The notes below the pieces were generated by a model. That model was not told the origin of the DNA and ran no database searches. It was given only the letters and a program-made list of their open reading frames with translations. The position numbers and the translations under genes are program-made. A stretch of 64,000 bases of DNA. Source: Myxococcales bacterium (GTDB lineage Bacteria; Myxococcota; Myxococcia; Myxococcales; Anaeromyxobacteraceae). Of the stretch, positions 16,571 to 26,067 are shown in pieces (position 1 is the stretch's first letter; the number at the start of each line of letters is the position of its first letter). The DNA is taken from assembly GCA_021806645.1 (NCBI GenBank), contig JAJZQX010000010.1, positions 104,055 to 168,054 of the forward strand, written 5' to 3'.

Positions 16571-17737
16571 TCAGATCACCCTGAGGAAGAGCACCTTAAG
16601 GTACCGGGTCTCCGGGACGCCCAGCAGCACCGGGTGGTCACGGCCGGCGCCGCGCCGCTCCAGCACCTGCACGTCGCGCCCGGCGTCGCGCGCCGCCTCC
16701 AGCACCAGCTCCTCCAGCAGCGCCTCGGACATGTGGTAGCTGCAGGAGGCGGTCACCAGCACGCCGCCGGGCTTCAGCACCTGGAAGGCCCGCAGGTTGA
16801 TCTCCTTGTAGCCGCGGCGCGCGCCCGGCAACGACTCCTTGTTCTTCGCGAAGGCGGGCGGATCGAGGACCACGGTGTCGAAGGCGGGAGGCTCCTCGGC
16901 GCGATCCCGCAGGTAGTCGAAGGCGTTGAGCTCCACCAGCTCGAGGTTGGTGGTGCCGTTCAGCTCGGCGTTGGCGCGCAGCAGCGCGGACGCGGTGGGC
17001 TGCATCTCCACCGCCGTGACCTGCTCGCCGCGCCTCGCCAGCTGCAGCGCGAAGCCGCCGGCGTAGCTGAAGCAGTCGAGGCAGCGGCCGCGGGCATACT
17101 CGCCGGCGCGGAGGTGGTTCTCGCGCTGGTCGAGGAAGGCGCCGGTCTTCTGGCCGCCGAGGACGTCGATGCGCAGCCGCACCTCGCCCTCCCGGTACTC
17201 GATCGGCGCCGGCTCCGGGCCGCGCAGCACCCCCTTCACCTGCGCCAGCCCCTCCAGCTCGCGCACCCGCACGTCGTTCCTCTCCACCACCGTGACGGCG
17301 CCGGTGGCCGACGCCACCAGCTCCGCCAGCAGCTCCTTGCGCCGCTCGGTGGCCGGCACCAGCGTCTGCATCACCGCCACCTCGCCGTACCGGTCCACCA
17401 CCAGCCCAGGGAGCAGGTCGGCCTCGCCGTGAACCAGCCGCCAGGCGGTCTGGCCCGGGAAGGTCCGCTGGCGCAGCTCCAGCGCCGAGGCGATCCGGCC
17501 CGCCAGGAACGGCTCGTCCACCGGCTCCTCGTCGCGCGTCACCACCCGCAGCGCGATCTGCGACTTCTCCGACCACCAGGCCTTGGCCAGGAAGCGTCGC
17601 CGGCCGTCCACCACCGCCACCACGTCGCCGGCCGTCGCCCCGGGGGCCTTGGAGACGTCGCCGCGGTAGATCCAGAGGTGGCCCTTCTGCAACCGCTCGG
17701 CGCCGCGCCGCGTGACCTCGACGATGGGCTCGTTCAC
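16571..17737 (-). CDS. RlmI-like 23S rRNA (cytosine-C5) methyltransferase
   Basis: 388 residues from GTG 17737. The N-terminal PUA-like domain (1-75: GAERLQKGHLWIYRGDVSKA) is followed by the family's linker with QKTGAFLDQRENHLRAGEYA, the SAM-binding motif CLDCFSYAGGFALQLA, and the catalytic DPPAFAKNKES and LKPGGVLVTASCSYHMS with the cysteine used in C5-cytosine methylation. This is the RlmI/YccW architecture, acting on 23S rRNA. The GTG start overlaps the stop of the upstream peptidase gene (GTGA), so the two are coupled, though no functional link is evident. Confidence 0.88.
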   Translation of the reverse strand: MNEPIVEVTRRGAERLQKGHLWIYRGDVSKAPGATAGDVVAVVDGRRRFLAKAWWSEKSQIALRVVTRDEEPVDEPFLAGRIASALELRQRTFPGQTAWRLVHGEADLLPGLVVDRYGEVAVMQTLVPATERRKELLAELVASATGAVTVVERNDVRVRELEGLAQVKGVLRGPEPAPIEYREGEVRLRIDVLGGQKTGAFLDQRENHLRAGEYARGRCLDCFSYAGGFALQLARRGEQVTAVEMQPTASALLRANAELNGTTNLELVELNAFDYLRDRAEEPPAFDTVVLDPPAFAKNKESLPGARRGYKEINLRAFQVLKPGGVLVTASCSYHMSEALLEELVLEAARDAGRDVQVLERRGAGRDHPVLLGVPETRYLKVLFLRVI

Positions 17738-19815
17738 CTGGCGCCTCCGGGCTGGGCGGCCAGGGCCGCGGCGGCGGCGTCGAGGAGCGGCTGGGCCGAG
17801 ACGGGCTGGCCGACCGCGTTCTTCATCCAGAGGTCGGGCACCACCGCGCCGAACCGGGTGATGCGCTCCACCTCGGCGCCCAGGGCCCCGGGCGGCAGCG
17901 CGGCCATGTGGGCCTCCAGCTGCGCGGCGATGAGGTGGCCGAGCGGGTAGTCCGGCAGGTAGAGGAATGAGCTGATCATGTGGGAGTAGACGGCCAGCAG
18001 GGTGACGTCGCGGTGACCCAGCACCGGCGCGTACCACCGGTTCCAGAGGTCGCGGGCCAGCCGGAGCGTGGCCTCGCGCAGCTCGGCGGGCGTGGCCTTG
18101 GGGTGCTGGTACATCCAGCGCCAGACGCCCAGGTCGAGCAGCGCCACGCCGGAGATCTCCCAGGTCATCCAGAGGTCGTTGAGCGCCAGGAGCCGCCGCG
18201 CCTCGGCGTCGGCGGCCGGCAGTCCCAGCACCTCGAGATCGCGGGCCTGGAAGACGAAGGCCACCGCCTCGGTGAAGGCGGTGTTGGGCACGCCCTGCAG
18301 CAGGGTCGAGTCGACCTCCTGGAGCGAGAAGGTCTGCTCGACGTTGTGCCCCAGCTCGTGGACCGCGATGTTGAAGCCCTTGTAGTCCATGCCACCCGGG
18401 CCGACGCGGGTGCGCAGGTGGGCCTTGTCGCCCCGCCGTCCGGCGCCGAGCGCGTGGCCCGAGCCGCGGGCCGGGTCGACCTCGATGCGGTCCGCCAGCC
18501 AGGCGGCCTTCCCAGGCGTGAAGCCGAGCGCGCCGAGGATGCGCGGCAGGTCGGCGGCGAAGGCGGCCGGCGAGGGATACCGGGCCCGGGTCCGGGCGTC
18601 GAGGTCGGCCTCGGTGTAGCGGGTGCGCGGGCGGAAGCCGTCGTACCAGATGTCGAAGGGCTCGAGCGGGCGGCCCAGCCGACGCTGGATGAGGGCCGCC
18701 AGCTGCTTCACCTCGGGGGCGCCCAGCACCTGGGTGAGGAGCGCCTCCACTCGCGCCTCGGGCAGCTCGCGCTCGAGCTCGAACTTGCGGGCGATGTGGG
18801 TCGGCGCCAGCGGCGAGTACGGATCGGCCCCCCTCACGGCGAGGAAGGTCTCGAGCAACCGCGCGTAGCGGGTGTCGGGCTCGCGCGCACCATCCACCGT
18901 GGCGCGCGGCGTGCCGCGCTCCAGCTCGGCGGCGGGGGACGGCTGCACGGCATTGCTCCAGGGGTTCCAGTCGACCGACGGGTCGTCGATGACCGCACCG
19001 GGGATGGTCTGGTCGACGATCCGGCTCATCACCTGCTGGAGCGCGCGCTGGCGGGCCAGCCCACCGGGCTGCGCGTACTGGGCCTTGATCTCGTCGCGCA
19101 GGTTCCAGTGTGACAGGAGCCGCGAGCCCTTCTCGAAGAGCCGCCGTCCCCGGGCGTCGAGCAGGTGGTGGGCGTAGATGTTGTAGCCGGCGATGTAGAG
19201 TTCGGCTCGCGACGTGGCGGCGGCGATCCTCTGGTTCACCTCGGCGGGGACGCGCCGGGCGAAGCGGCCGGCCAGGCGCGCCTCGGCCCACTGTCTCCTG
19301 GTCCAGTTGGTCCCCGGACCGAGCCGCTCCTCCAGCGTTGTGAGCGGGAAGTTGAGCAGCGCCACGAAGGCGATCTGCCCGGCGAAGAGGTCATCGACCA
19401 GGTGCGCGCTGGCGTCGAAAGCGGAGAGCAGCGGGTCGACCGGCTGCATCGGCCCGAGGTCGAGCACCGCCCCGCGCGACAGCTCACGGTTCACCTCCAC
19501 GGCGTGGCCGTCGAGCTGCTCCAGCGCCGCCTCCAGCCGGGCGAAGAGGGCGTCGAGCGGGGCGCCGGACGGCGCGAACTGCGCGAGGCAGAGGGTCTCG
19601 AGCGCGGCGGCGTCGCCGTCGGAGGGGCGCCAGGCGGCGGCCACCTGCCGGACCCCGCGCTCGATCCGGGTCCGCTCCGGCTCGCCGTGGCGCTGCACCA
19701 GCGCCTGTACGGCGCGGTCGATGCTCGCCGGTGTCGCCGCGGGCGGAGCCGGGAGCGGGGCGGAGACGGCGAGGGTCAGCAGGAGCGCGGTGGCGGCGAA
19801 CATGGCGCGCACCAT
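17734..19815 (-). CDS. Secreted HEXXH zinc peptidase-like protein
   Basis: 693 residues from ATG 19815 (a second ATG lies at 19803). Signal peptide MFAATALLLTLAVSAPLPA. Zinc motif H486-E-L-G-H490 in NIAVHELGHNVEQTFSL, with glutamates downstream (NTAFTEAVAFVFQARDLEVL) positioned as the third ligand of a gluzincin. The overall size and helical content resemble M2/M3-like oligopeptidases, but I do not recognise the exact family. Probably a periplasmic peptidase. GC-rich leader without a clear ribosome site. Its last bases overlap the rlmI-like gene. Confidence 0.75.
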   Translation of the reverse strand: MVRAMFAATALLLTLAVSAPLPAPPAATPASIDRAVQALVQRHGEPERTRIERGVRQVAAAWRPSDGDAAALETLCLAQFAPSGAPLDALFARLEAALEQLDGHAVEVNRELSRGAVLDLGPMQPVDPLLSAFDASAHLVDDLFAGQIAFVALLNFPLTTLEERLGPGTNWTRRQWAEARLAGRFARRVPAEVNQRIAAATSRAELYIAGYNIYAHHLLDARGRRLFEKGSRLLSHWNLRDEIKAQYAQPGGLARQRALQQVMSRIVDQTIPGAVIDDPSVDWNPWSNAVQPSPAAELERGTPRATVDGAREPDTRYARLLETFLAVRGADPYSPLAPTHIARKFELERELPEARVEALLTQVLGAPEVKQLAALIQRRLGRPLEPFDIWYDGFRPRTRYTEADLDARTRARYPSPAAFAADLPRILGALGFTPGKAAWLADRIEVDPARGSGHALGAGRRGDKAHLRTRVGPGGMDYKGFNIAVHELGHNVEQTFSLQEVDSTLLQGVPNTAFTEAVAFVFQARDLEVLGLPAADAEARRLLALNDLWMTWEISGVALLDLGVWRWMYQHPKATPAELREATLRLARDLWNRWYAPVLGHRDVTLLAVYSHMISSFLYLPDYPLGHLIAAQLEAHMAALPPGALGAEVERITRFGAVVPDLWMKNAVGQPVSAQPLLDAAAAALAAQPGGAR

Positions 19816-20243
19816 AACCCGGCGGGCGGCCCGAGGCGCGGGGGCGCGGCCCACCGGCAGGCCCGCTCCGGGAGCCGTCGCGCCGGGCACACCGCCGGCC
19901 GGGGCGCTCGTCGCGCCTTCGGCGCGCCCTCTCGCCAGCGGCCTGTCCGAACCAGCGACCGCTCCTGGGGCTGCGAGGCTCGCGCCCGTCCGGCGGCGTC
20001 CCGTCGCTCGGCTGCCCGCTGCCGATCAGCCCCGGGAGGAGGGGCTCGGCGCAAGGTGGGTGGCCCGCAGCGCAGGGGCGCGCTCACCCCGGCGGGCGAG
20101 CCTCGCAGCCCAAACCCCGCCCGCCCGAGCGGAATCGCTCTGGCGAGAGGGCGCGCCGCAGGCGCGACGAGCCCGCGGGGGGAACGCGCCCCGGAGCGAC
20201 CGGCCACGACCGGTTCCCGGCGCGACCTCCCTCGTGCGCGCCT
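19816..20243. other. Non-coding spacer containing a large palindrome
   Basis: 428 bp between the peptidase start and the end of the gamma-lyase gene, both on the minus strand. No frame has convincing codon structure. Most of it is taken up by the inverted repeat described at 19902-20174. The peptidase promoter should also lie here but I cannot place it. Confidence 0.5.
19902..20174. repeat. Large imperfect inverted repeat
   Basis: Outer arms at 19902-19938 and 20140-20174 match as inverted copies over about 35 bases (shared core words TCGTCGCGCC and GGCGCGCCCTCTCGCCAG) with one mismatch and a 2-nt insertion. Inner arms GGGCTGCGAGGCTCGC (19968-19983) and its exact complement (20096-20111) pair perfectly over 16 bp. 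The whole 273-bp unit can therefore fold as a long hairpin with an unpaired centre of about 110 nt. Non-coding. It may be a degenerate transposon-derived element or a structured RNA/DNA element. Confidence 0.75.
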
Positions 20244-21416
20244 TCAGCGGGCCACGGCGCGAGCGGCCGCGAAGCCCCGCTCGAGGTCCGCGCGCAGGTC
20301 GTCGACGTGCTCGATGCCGACCGAGACCCGGATGAAGCCGTCGGAGATGCCGAGCGCGGCCCTCGCCTCGGGCGGCACGCTGGCGTGGGTCATGATGGCC
20401 GGGTGCTCGATGAGGCTCTCCACGCCGCCCAGCGACTCGGCGCAGGCGAAGACCGTCATCGCCTTCAGGAAGGCGCTCGCCGCCGGGAGGCCGCCGCGGA
20501 TGGTGAAGGCCAGCATGCCGCCGAACCCGCGCATCTGCCGCGCCGCCAGCGCGTGCTGCGGGTGGCTGGGGAGCCCCGGGTAGATCACCTTCTCCACCTG
20601 CGCGTGCCCCTCCAGGAAGCGGGCCAGCGCCATGGCGTTCTCGGCGTGGCGGGCCATGCGCACGTGGAGCGTCTTCAGGCCGCGCAGCACCAGGAAGGAG
20701 TCGAGCGGCGACGGCACGCCGCCCACCGCGTTCTGCAGGAACTTGAGCCGGTCGTGGAGCGCGGCGTCGCTCAGCATGACCGCCCCGCCGATCACGTCGG
20801 AGTGGCCGTTCAGGTACTTGGTGGTGGAGTGGGCGACCACGTCCACGCCCAGCTCGAGCGGTTGCTGGAAGTAGGGCGTGGCGAAGGTGTTGTCCACCAC
20901 GCTCAGGGCCCCGTGGCGCCTGGCCAGCGCCGCCACCGCGGCCAGGTCCACGATCTTGAGCATGGGGTTGGTCGGGCTCTCGATCCAGACCAGCCGGGTG
21001 TTCTCGCGGAGGCCCCGCTCCACGTTGGCGGCGTCGGTCATGTCCACGTAGCTGAACTCGAGCCCGTGGCGCCGGTAGACCTTGTCGAACAGCCGGAAGG
21101 TGCCGCCGTAGACGTCGTCGCTCGCCAGGACGTGGTCGCCGGCGGAGAGCAGGTGGAGGATGGCGTCGGTGGCCGCCAGGCCGGAGGCGAAGGCCAGGCC
21201 GAAGCGGGCCCCTTCGAGCGCCGCCAGGCAGTCCTGGAGCGCGTGGCGGGTGGGGTTCTGCGTCCGGCTGTACTCGTACCCCTTGTGGTGGCCCGGCCCG
21301 TCCTGGACGTAGGTCGAGGTCAGGTAGACCGGGGTCATCACCGCGCCGGTGGTCGGATCGGGCTGCTGCCCGGCGTGGATCGCCAGCGTGTCGAAGCGGC
21401 TCTTCGGGTCGGCCAT
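20244..21416 (-). CDS. Cystathionine gamma-lyase / gamma-synthase (PLP)
   Basis: 390 residues of the Cys/Met metabolism PLP family. PLP lysine K200 lies in AHSTTKYLNGHSDVIGG, with YEYSRTQNPTRHALQ, the substrate/PLP phosphate region FASGLAATDAI, and ESLGGVESLIEHPAIMTH near the end. Family members split cystathionine to cysteine (gamma-lyase) or make it from an acyl-homoserine (gamma-synthase); sequence alone does not separate them well. Lying 28 bp downstream of a cystathionine beta-synthase, it is best read as the gamma-lyase step of reverse transsulfuration. Confidence 0.88.
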   Translation of the reverse strand: MADPKSRFDTLAIHAGQQPDPTTGAVMTPVYLTSTYVQDGPGHHKGYEYSRTQNPTRHALQDCLAALEGARFGLAFASGLAATDAILHLLSAGDHVLASDDVYGGTFRLFDKVYRRHGLEFSYVDMTDAANVERGLRENTRLVWIESPTNPMLKIVDLAAVAALARRHGALSVVDNTFATPYFQQPLELGVDVVAHSTTKYLNGHSDVIGGAVMLSDAALHDRLKFLQNAVGGVPSPLDSFLVLRGLKTLHVRMARHAENAMALARFLEGHAQVEKVIYPGLPSHPQHALAARQMRGFGGMLAFTIRGGLPAASAFLKAMTVFACAESLGGVESLIEHPAIMTHASVPPEARAALGISDGFIRVSVGIEHVDDLRADLERGFAAARAVAR

Positions 21417-21444
21417 GGCGTCCTCTCGCGGCGGTCGGCCGCGG

Positions 21445-22827
21445 CTACTTCATCCGCTGCCCGAGGAAGTCGATGAGGTCGATCTTGGTGAGGATGCCGG
21501 TCACCGAGTCGCCCTCGCGGACCACCGCGACGTTGTCGTCGTTGAAGATCTCCCGCAGCTTGGCCACCGGCGTGTCGGGGCCGACCGTGCCCTGCAGCGG
21601 CTGCACCAGCGGCTCGACCACCTCGGAGAGCCGGTGCTTCCCCTCGATGAGGAAATTGAGCAGGTCGTACTCGTGGATCATGCCGATGACGCGCCCGGCG
21701 TCGTCCACCACCGGCATCTGCGAGATGTCGTGCTCCTTGAGCTTCTTGACCACCACCTCGACCTTGTCGGTCTTCCGCGCGGTGATGACGGCGCCGCGGC
21801 GGGAGCCGAGCACGTCCTTCACGGTGGCGGCGGAGAGCGACGGGCCGCCGTCGGAGAGGGGGAAGCCGTTGTCGCGCATCCACTCGTCGGAGAAGAACTT
21901 GGAGATGTAGCTGCGCCCGCCGTCGGGGAGCGGGACCACCACGGTCTTGCCGGCGCCCAGCTCGGCCGCCACCTGCACCGCCACGTGGACCGCCGCGCCG
22001 GAGGAGCCCCCGGCGAAGATCCCCTCCTCGCGGGCCAGCCGGCGGGCCATGGCGAAGGCCTGGGCGTCGTTCACCTGCCTCACGTCGTCGAGCACCGAGA
22101 GGTCCATGGCGCCGCACATCATGTCCTCGCCGATCCCCTCCACCTTGTAGACGTGCGGCGTGGAGAGCTTCCCGGTCTTGAACATCGAGTGGTAGACGGA
22201 GCCGACCGGGTCGGCGCCAATGCAGAGGATCGACTGGTTCTTCCCCTTGAAGAACCGGCCGCAGCCGCTCATGGTCCCGCCGGTGCCGACGCCGGCCACG
22301 AAGGCGTCGAACCGGCCGCCGGTCTGCTCCCAGATCTCGGGCGCGGTGAGCAGCTGGTGCGCCTCGATGTTGTCGGGGTTGTGGTACTGGTTCAGGTAGA
22401 AGCTGTTGGGCGTCTCGGCGGCGATCCGCCTGGCCACCGAGTAGTAGCTCTCCGGCGACTCGGCCGGCACGTTGGTGGGGGTCACGATCACCTGGGCGCC
22501 GAAGGCCTTGAGCGTGTCCTGCTTCTCCTTCGACATCTTGTCCGGCATGGTGAAGATGCAGCGGTAGCCCTTGACCGCCGCGGCCAGCGCCACCCCCACG
22601 CCGGTGTTGCCGCTGGTGTTCTCCACGATGGTGCCGCCCGGCTTGAGCTGCCCGGCCCGCTCCGCCTTCTCGATGATGTGGAGCGCCATGCGGTCCTTGA
22701 TGGAGCCGCCCGGGTTCAGGTACTCGAGCTTCACCAGCACGGTGGCGGACCGGGGGCCGACCACCTTGCCCAGCTTGACGAGGGGGGTGTGCCCGATCGC
22801 GGACAGGACGTTCTCGTGGTAGGCCAT
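21445..22827 (-). CDS. Cystathionine beta-synthase with CBS pair
   Basis: 460 residues. The PLP domain (1-330) has K44 in NPGGSIKDRMALH, the substrate loop ENTSGNTGVG and the glycine loop GVGTGGTMSGCGR. A C-terminal pair of CBS domains follows (about 335-458, DKVEVVVKKLKEHDISQMPV and PVAKLREIFNDDNVAVV), the layout of true cystathionine beta-synthases rather than cysteine synthase. It condenses homocysteine with serine to cystathionine; with the downstream gamma-lyase this gives homocysteine-to-cysteine conversion. A TATAAG box (22863-22858 on the minus strand) and a CGGAG ribosome site precede ATG 22827. Confidence 0.92.
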   Translation of the reverse strand: MAYHENVLSAIGHTPLVKLGKVVGPRSATVLVKLEYLNPGGSIKDRMALHIIEKAERAGQLKPGGTIVENTSGNTGVGVALAAAVKGYRCIFTMPDKMSKEKQDTLKAFGAQVIVTPTNVPAESPESYYSVARRIAAETPNSFYLNQYHNPDNIEAHQLLTAPEIWEQTGGRFDAFVAGVGTGGTMSGCGRFFKGKNQSILCIGADPVGSVYHSMFKTGKLSTPHVYKVEGIGEDMMCGAMDLSVLDDVRQVNDAQAFAMARRLAREEGIFAGGSSGAAVHVAVQVAAELGAGKTVVVPLPDGGRSYISKFFSDEWMRDNGFPLSDGGPSLSAATVKDVLGSRRGAVITARKTDKVEVVVKKLKEHDISQMPVVDDAGRVIGMIHEYDLLNFLIEGKHRLSEVVEPLVQPLQGTVGPDTPVAKLREIFNDDNVAVVREGDSVTGILTKIDLIDFLGQRMK

Positions 22828-22920
22828 GGACGCGCTCCGAGGCAGGAAGGACGAGCCCTTATAGGCGTGGGCCCGGGGGGCGTCAACGCGTGCCCGCGCC
22901 GCCCGGGAGTACCAGTCCGC

Positions 22921-23964
22921 ATGAGCCAGGATCCAGCCACCGAGCAGCGCGTCCGCGGCGCCGTGGCCCGCGCCACCGGACGCGATGTCCAGTCACTGCC
23001 GGTGAAGCGGCTGGCCGGCCACGCCTCGATGCGGAGCTACTGGCGGGTGGGGACGGCCCCGGCCTCCCAGGTGGTGATGGTGATGCCGGCGGGCGCCGCG
23101 CCGGAGGAGGTGACCAGCGGCGGCACGCCGAGGGCCGATCCCTTCGTCGACGTGCAGCGCTACCTGGCCGGGCTGGGCGTGCGGGTGCCGGCCATCCTCG
23201 CCTTCGAGGAGGCCGAGGGGCTGATGGTCCTGGAGGACCTCGGCGACGAGATGCTGGAGACCCGGCTGCTGGCCGGCGACGACCGGGCCGGGCTCTACGG
23301 GCGGGCCGTGGACCAGCTGGCCCGGCTGCGGGCGGCGGCCGAGGCGCGCCCGGGCGGCTGCGTGGCCTTCACCCGCGCCTTCGAGGCCGGCCTCTACCGC
23401 TGGGAGCTCGACCACTTCCGCGAGTGGCTGCTGGAGGCCTGGAAGGGCGCGGTGCTCGGCCCGGCCGAGCGTGCCGAGCTCGACGGGTGGTTCGACCGGA
23501 TCGCCGCGGCGCTGGCGGCCGAGCCGCGCGGCTTCACCCACCGCGACTACCAGTCACGCAACCTGATGGTGCTGCCGGGCGGGGAGCAGGCGGTCATCGA
23601 CTTCCAGGACGCGCTGCTGGCGCCGCGCCAGTACGACCTGGTGGCGCTGCTGCGCGACAGCTACGTCGAGCTGCCAGCCGACTTCGTCGAGGCCATGGTG
23701 CGCCGCTACCTGGCGCGGCTCGAGGCCGAGGGCGGCCCGCGCCTCCCGTACGGGCCGTTCCGCGAGACCTTCGACCTGCTCACCGTGCAGCGCAAGCTGA
23801 AGGACGCCGGGCGCTTCGTCTTCATCGACCGCGTCCGCGGCAACCCGGGGTTCCTGGTCTCGATCCCGTCCTCGCTCCGCTACGTCCGCGAGGCCCTGGC
23901 GCGGCGGCCCGATCTCGAGCCGCTGCGGCGGCTGCTGGCCCGGCACGTGCCTGAGTTCGGGTAG
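22921..23964 (+). CDS. AmgK-like sugar kinase (APH-fold phosphotransferase)
   Basis: 347 residues of the aminoglycoside phosphotransferase fold: catalytic loop FTHRDYQSRNLMVLPGG and metal-binding VIDFQDALLAPRQYDLVALL. These, with GGTPRADPFVDVQRYLAGLG and FDLLTVQRKLKDAGRFVFID, are close to AmgK, the anomeric N-acetylmuramate/N-acetylglucosamine kinase of peptidoglycan recycling. Its usual partner MurU is 19 kb away (42842-43792). ATG 22921 follows a TACCAG box by 5 nt and lacks a Shine-Dalgarno, so the message may be leaderless. Divergent from the CBS gene. A generic phosphotransferase is the alternative. Confidence 0.78.
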   Translation: MSQDPATEQRVRGAVARATGRDVQSLPVKRLAGHASMRSYWRVGTAPASQVVMVMPAGAAPEEVTSGGTPRADPFVDVQRYLAGLGVRVPAILAFEEAEGLMVLEDLGDEMLETRLLAGDDRAGLYGRAVDQLARLRAAAEARPGGCVAFTRAFEAGLYRWELDHFREWLLEAWKGAVLGPAERAELDGWFDRIAAALAAEPRGFTHRDYQSRNLMVLPGGEQAVIDFQDALLAPRQYDLVALLRDSYVELPADFVEAMVRRYLARLEAEGGPRLPYGPFRETFDLLTVQRKLKDAGRFVFIDRVRGNPGFLVSIPSSLRYVREALARRPDLEPLRRLLARHVPEFG

Positions 23965-23996
23965 TGGAGTACCGGGCGTCGGTCGCGCGGAGCGGA

Positions 23997-25595
23997 CTAC
24001 TCCGCCCCGACGCCCAGGTAGGTGCGGAGCTTCTCCGACTCGAACTTGCGCCGCGCCTCCGGCTCGGGCGTGAGCAGCGAGACCACGATGCCGGCCAGGA
24101 AGGCGGCCGACATCGAGAAGATGGCCGGGTTCTTCAGCGGGAAGATGGCGTGCTCGAAGTGGAACAGGTCGACCCAGACCGTCTCGGAGAGGACGATCGA
24201 CCCGACCGAGGAGGCGGCGCCGACCAGGATCGACCAGACCGCGCCCCAGGTGGTGAAGCGCCTCCAGACGATCGACATCAGCAGCGCCGGGAAGTTGGCG
24301 CTGGCGGCGATGGCGAAGGCGAGGCCGACCAGGAAGGCCACGTTCTGGCCCTGGAAGGCGATTCCGAGCGCCACGGCGACCACGCCGAAGGCCACGGTGG
24401 CGATCCTGGCCGTCTCGAGCTGCTCCTCCTCGGTGGCGCGCCCCTTCTTGATGACGCTGAGGTAGATGTCGTGCGAGTAGGCCGAGGCGCCGGCCAGGGT
24501 CAGTCCGGCCACCACCGCGAGGATGGTGGCGAAGGCGACCGCTGCGATGAAGCCGAGGAAGGCCGAGCCCCACAGGGCCTCGGCCAGCAGCGGCGCCGCC
24601 ATGTTGCCGCCCTTGTCGAAGCCGCGGACCACCTCCTGGCCGAGGGCGAGCACGGAGCCGCCGGCCCCCTTCACCGAGAGGAGCACGGCGGCGCCGAAGC
24701 CGACGATGGGGATGATCACGTAGAAGTAGCCGATCAGCCCGGTGGCGTAGAGCACCGAGACCCGCGCCGCCTTGGCGTCGGGCACGGTGTAGAAGCGCAT
24801 GAGGATGTGGGGCAGGCCGAGCAGGCCGAACATCAGGGCCAGGCCGAGCGAGATGGCATCGACGGGTGACCTGGTCAGGTCGCCCGGCACCAGCAGGTTC
24901 TGGTTCGGGTAGAGGTCGGTGGCGGCCCGGTAGAGGGCCGGCAGGCTGAAGCCGAAGCGCGAGAGCACCAGCCCGGTCAGCACGGTTACGCCGCAGAGAA
25001 GCAGGATGGCCTTGACGATCTGCACCCAGGTGGTGGCGAGCATGTCTCCGAAGAGGACGTATAGGAGCATCACCGCGCCCACCAGCACCTCGGCCAGCAC
25101 GAAGGGCATGCCGAACATGAGCGCGATCAGGGAGCCCGAGCCGACCATCTGGGCGATGGTGTAGAAGATGGTGGTGAGGATGCCCCCCACGGCGGCCGCG
25201 ATGCGGACCGGTCCCTGGCGAAGCCGGTAGGCCACCACGTCGGCGAAGGTGAACTTGCCGAGGTTGCGGAGCGGCTCGGCGACCAGGAACATCAGCGCCG
25301 GCCAGCCCACCAGCCAGCCGGTGGCGTAGATCATCCCATCGTAGCCCTTCAGCGCCACCATGCCGGAGATGCCCAGGAACGAGGCGGCCGACATGTAGTC
25401 ACCGGCCAGGGCGAAGCCGTTCTGCATGGCCGAGATGCCGCGCCCGGCCGCGTAATACTCCGTCGAGGTCCTGGTCTTGCGTCCCGCCCACCAGGTGATG
25501 ACCAGCGTCACCAGGATGACGAGGAAGAAGAAGCCGATGGAGGCGAAGGAGGGGTGGCCGAGCGTGGACTGGTAGGCCGGGGCGGCGGGAGGCAT
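23997..25595 (-). CDS. actP: Acetate/cation symporter (ActP, sodium:solute symporter family)
   Basis: 532-residue membrane protein with 13 or so TM segments. Typical ActP/SSS stretches: RTSTEYYAAGRGISAMQNGF, GDYMSAASFLGISGMVALKG, GLPHILMRFYTVPDAKAARV and ASANFPALLMSIVWRRFT. ActP imports acetate and other short carboxylates with Na+ or H+. It lies 30 bp downstream of a YjcH-type DUF485 gene, the standard pairing. Convergent with the AmgK-like gene. Confidence 0.9.
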   Translation of the reverse strand: MPPAAPAYQSTLGHPSFASIGFFFLVILVTLVITWWAGRKTRTSTEYYAAGRGISAMQNGFALAGDYMSAASFLGISGMVALKGYDGMIYATGWLVGWPALMFLVAEPLRNLGKFTFADVVAYRLRQGPVRIAAAVGGILTTIFYTIAQMVGSGSLIALMFGMPFVLAEVLVGAVMLLYVLFGDMLATTWVQIVKAILLLCGVTVLTGLVLSRFGFSLPALYRAATDLYPNQNLLVPGDLTRSPVDAISLGLALMFGLLGLPHILMRFYTVPDAKAARVSVLYATGLIGYFYVIIPIVGFGAAVLLSVKGAGGSVLALGQEVVRGFDKGGNMAAPLLAEALWGSAFLGFIAAVAFATILAVVAGLTLAGASAYSHDIYLSVIKKGRATEEEQLETARIATVAFGVVAVALGIAFQGQNVAFLVGLAFAIAASANFPALLMSIVWRRFTTWGAVWSILVGAASSVGSIVLSETVWVDLFHFEHAIFPLKNPAIFSMSAAFLAGIVVSLLTPEPEARRKFESEKLRTYLGVGAE

Positions 25596-25625
25596 GGTAT
25601 CGGTCTCCGGGTGTCGTCGGTGGCG

Positions 25626-25967
25626 CTACCGCCTCAACTGGCGCTTGAGCCGCTCGACCTCGGGGTCGTGGACGCGGTTGGCCCAGACCACGTAGACGGC
25701 GGTGAGGATCCACGCGAAGACCAGGGTGCCGATGCCGAGCACCAGGCCCAGGTTGGCGATGGCGCCTGGGGCCTCGGAGAGGCGGCGCGCCACGATGGCC
25801 GGGCTGGTGGCCACCAGCATGATGAAGCCGTAGTAGCCGACGAAGAGCAGGGCGAGCAGTGTGAGGCTCACCGACCAGCGGATCTTCACCAGCGCCCGGA
25901 AGGCCGGTGACTCGATCAGCTCGGTGGCGTTCTTGCTGGCGTCGGCGGGCCTGGTGGTGGCGCTCAT
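25626..25967 (-). CDS. yjcH: DUF485 (YjcH-like) inner-membrane protein
   Basis: 113 residues from ATG 25967, which has GAGGAG upstream. Two TM helices (about 36-58 and 75-97) and a basic C-terminus (NRVHDPEVERLKRQLRR), the DUF485 pattern of proteins that accompany ActP. Its role is unknown, perhaps stabilising or tuning the permease. First gene of the actP operon; divergent from the cNMP-CBS gene. Confidence 0.88.
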   Translation of the reverse strand: MSATTRPADASKNATELIESPAFRALVKIRWSVSLTLLALLFVGYYGFIMLVATSPAIVARRLSEAPGAIANLGLVLGIGTLVFAWILTAVYVVWANRVHDPEVERLKRQLRR

Positions 25968-26067
25968 CGTCGTCTCCTCGAGGTGGCGCACTAGTGGTGA
26001 CCCCGACCCAATTAGCAGAAAGAGCGTGACGCGGATAGCGACGCTGGGCGGGCGCGGGGCACTGGCG

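Noticed and set aside
14576..17950. 1124-residue plus-strand frame
   Set aside because: Runs antisense to three clear genes and has no domain; absence of stops is due to high GC.
25988..25993. TAGTGC on the minus strand upstream of yjcH as another element end
   Set aside because: Only about 13 of 17 bases fit and it is not at a gene's stop codon.
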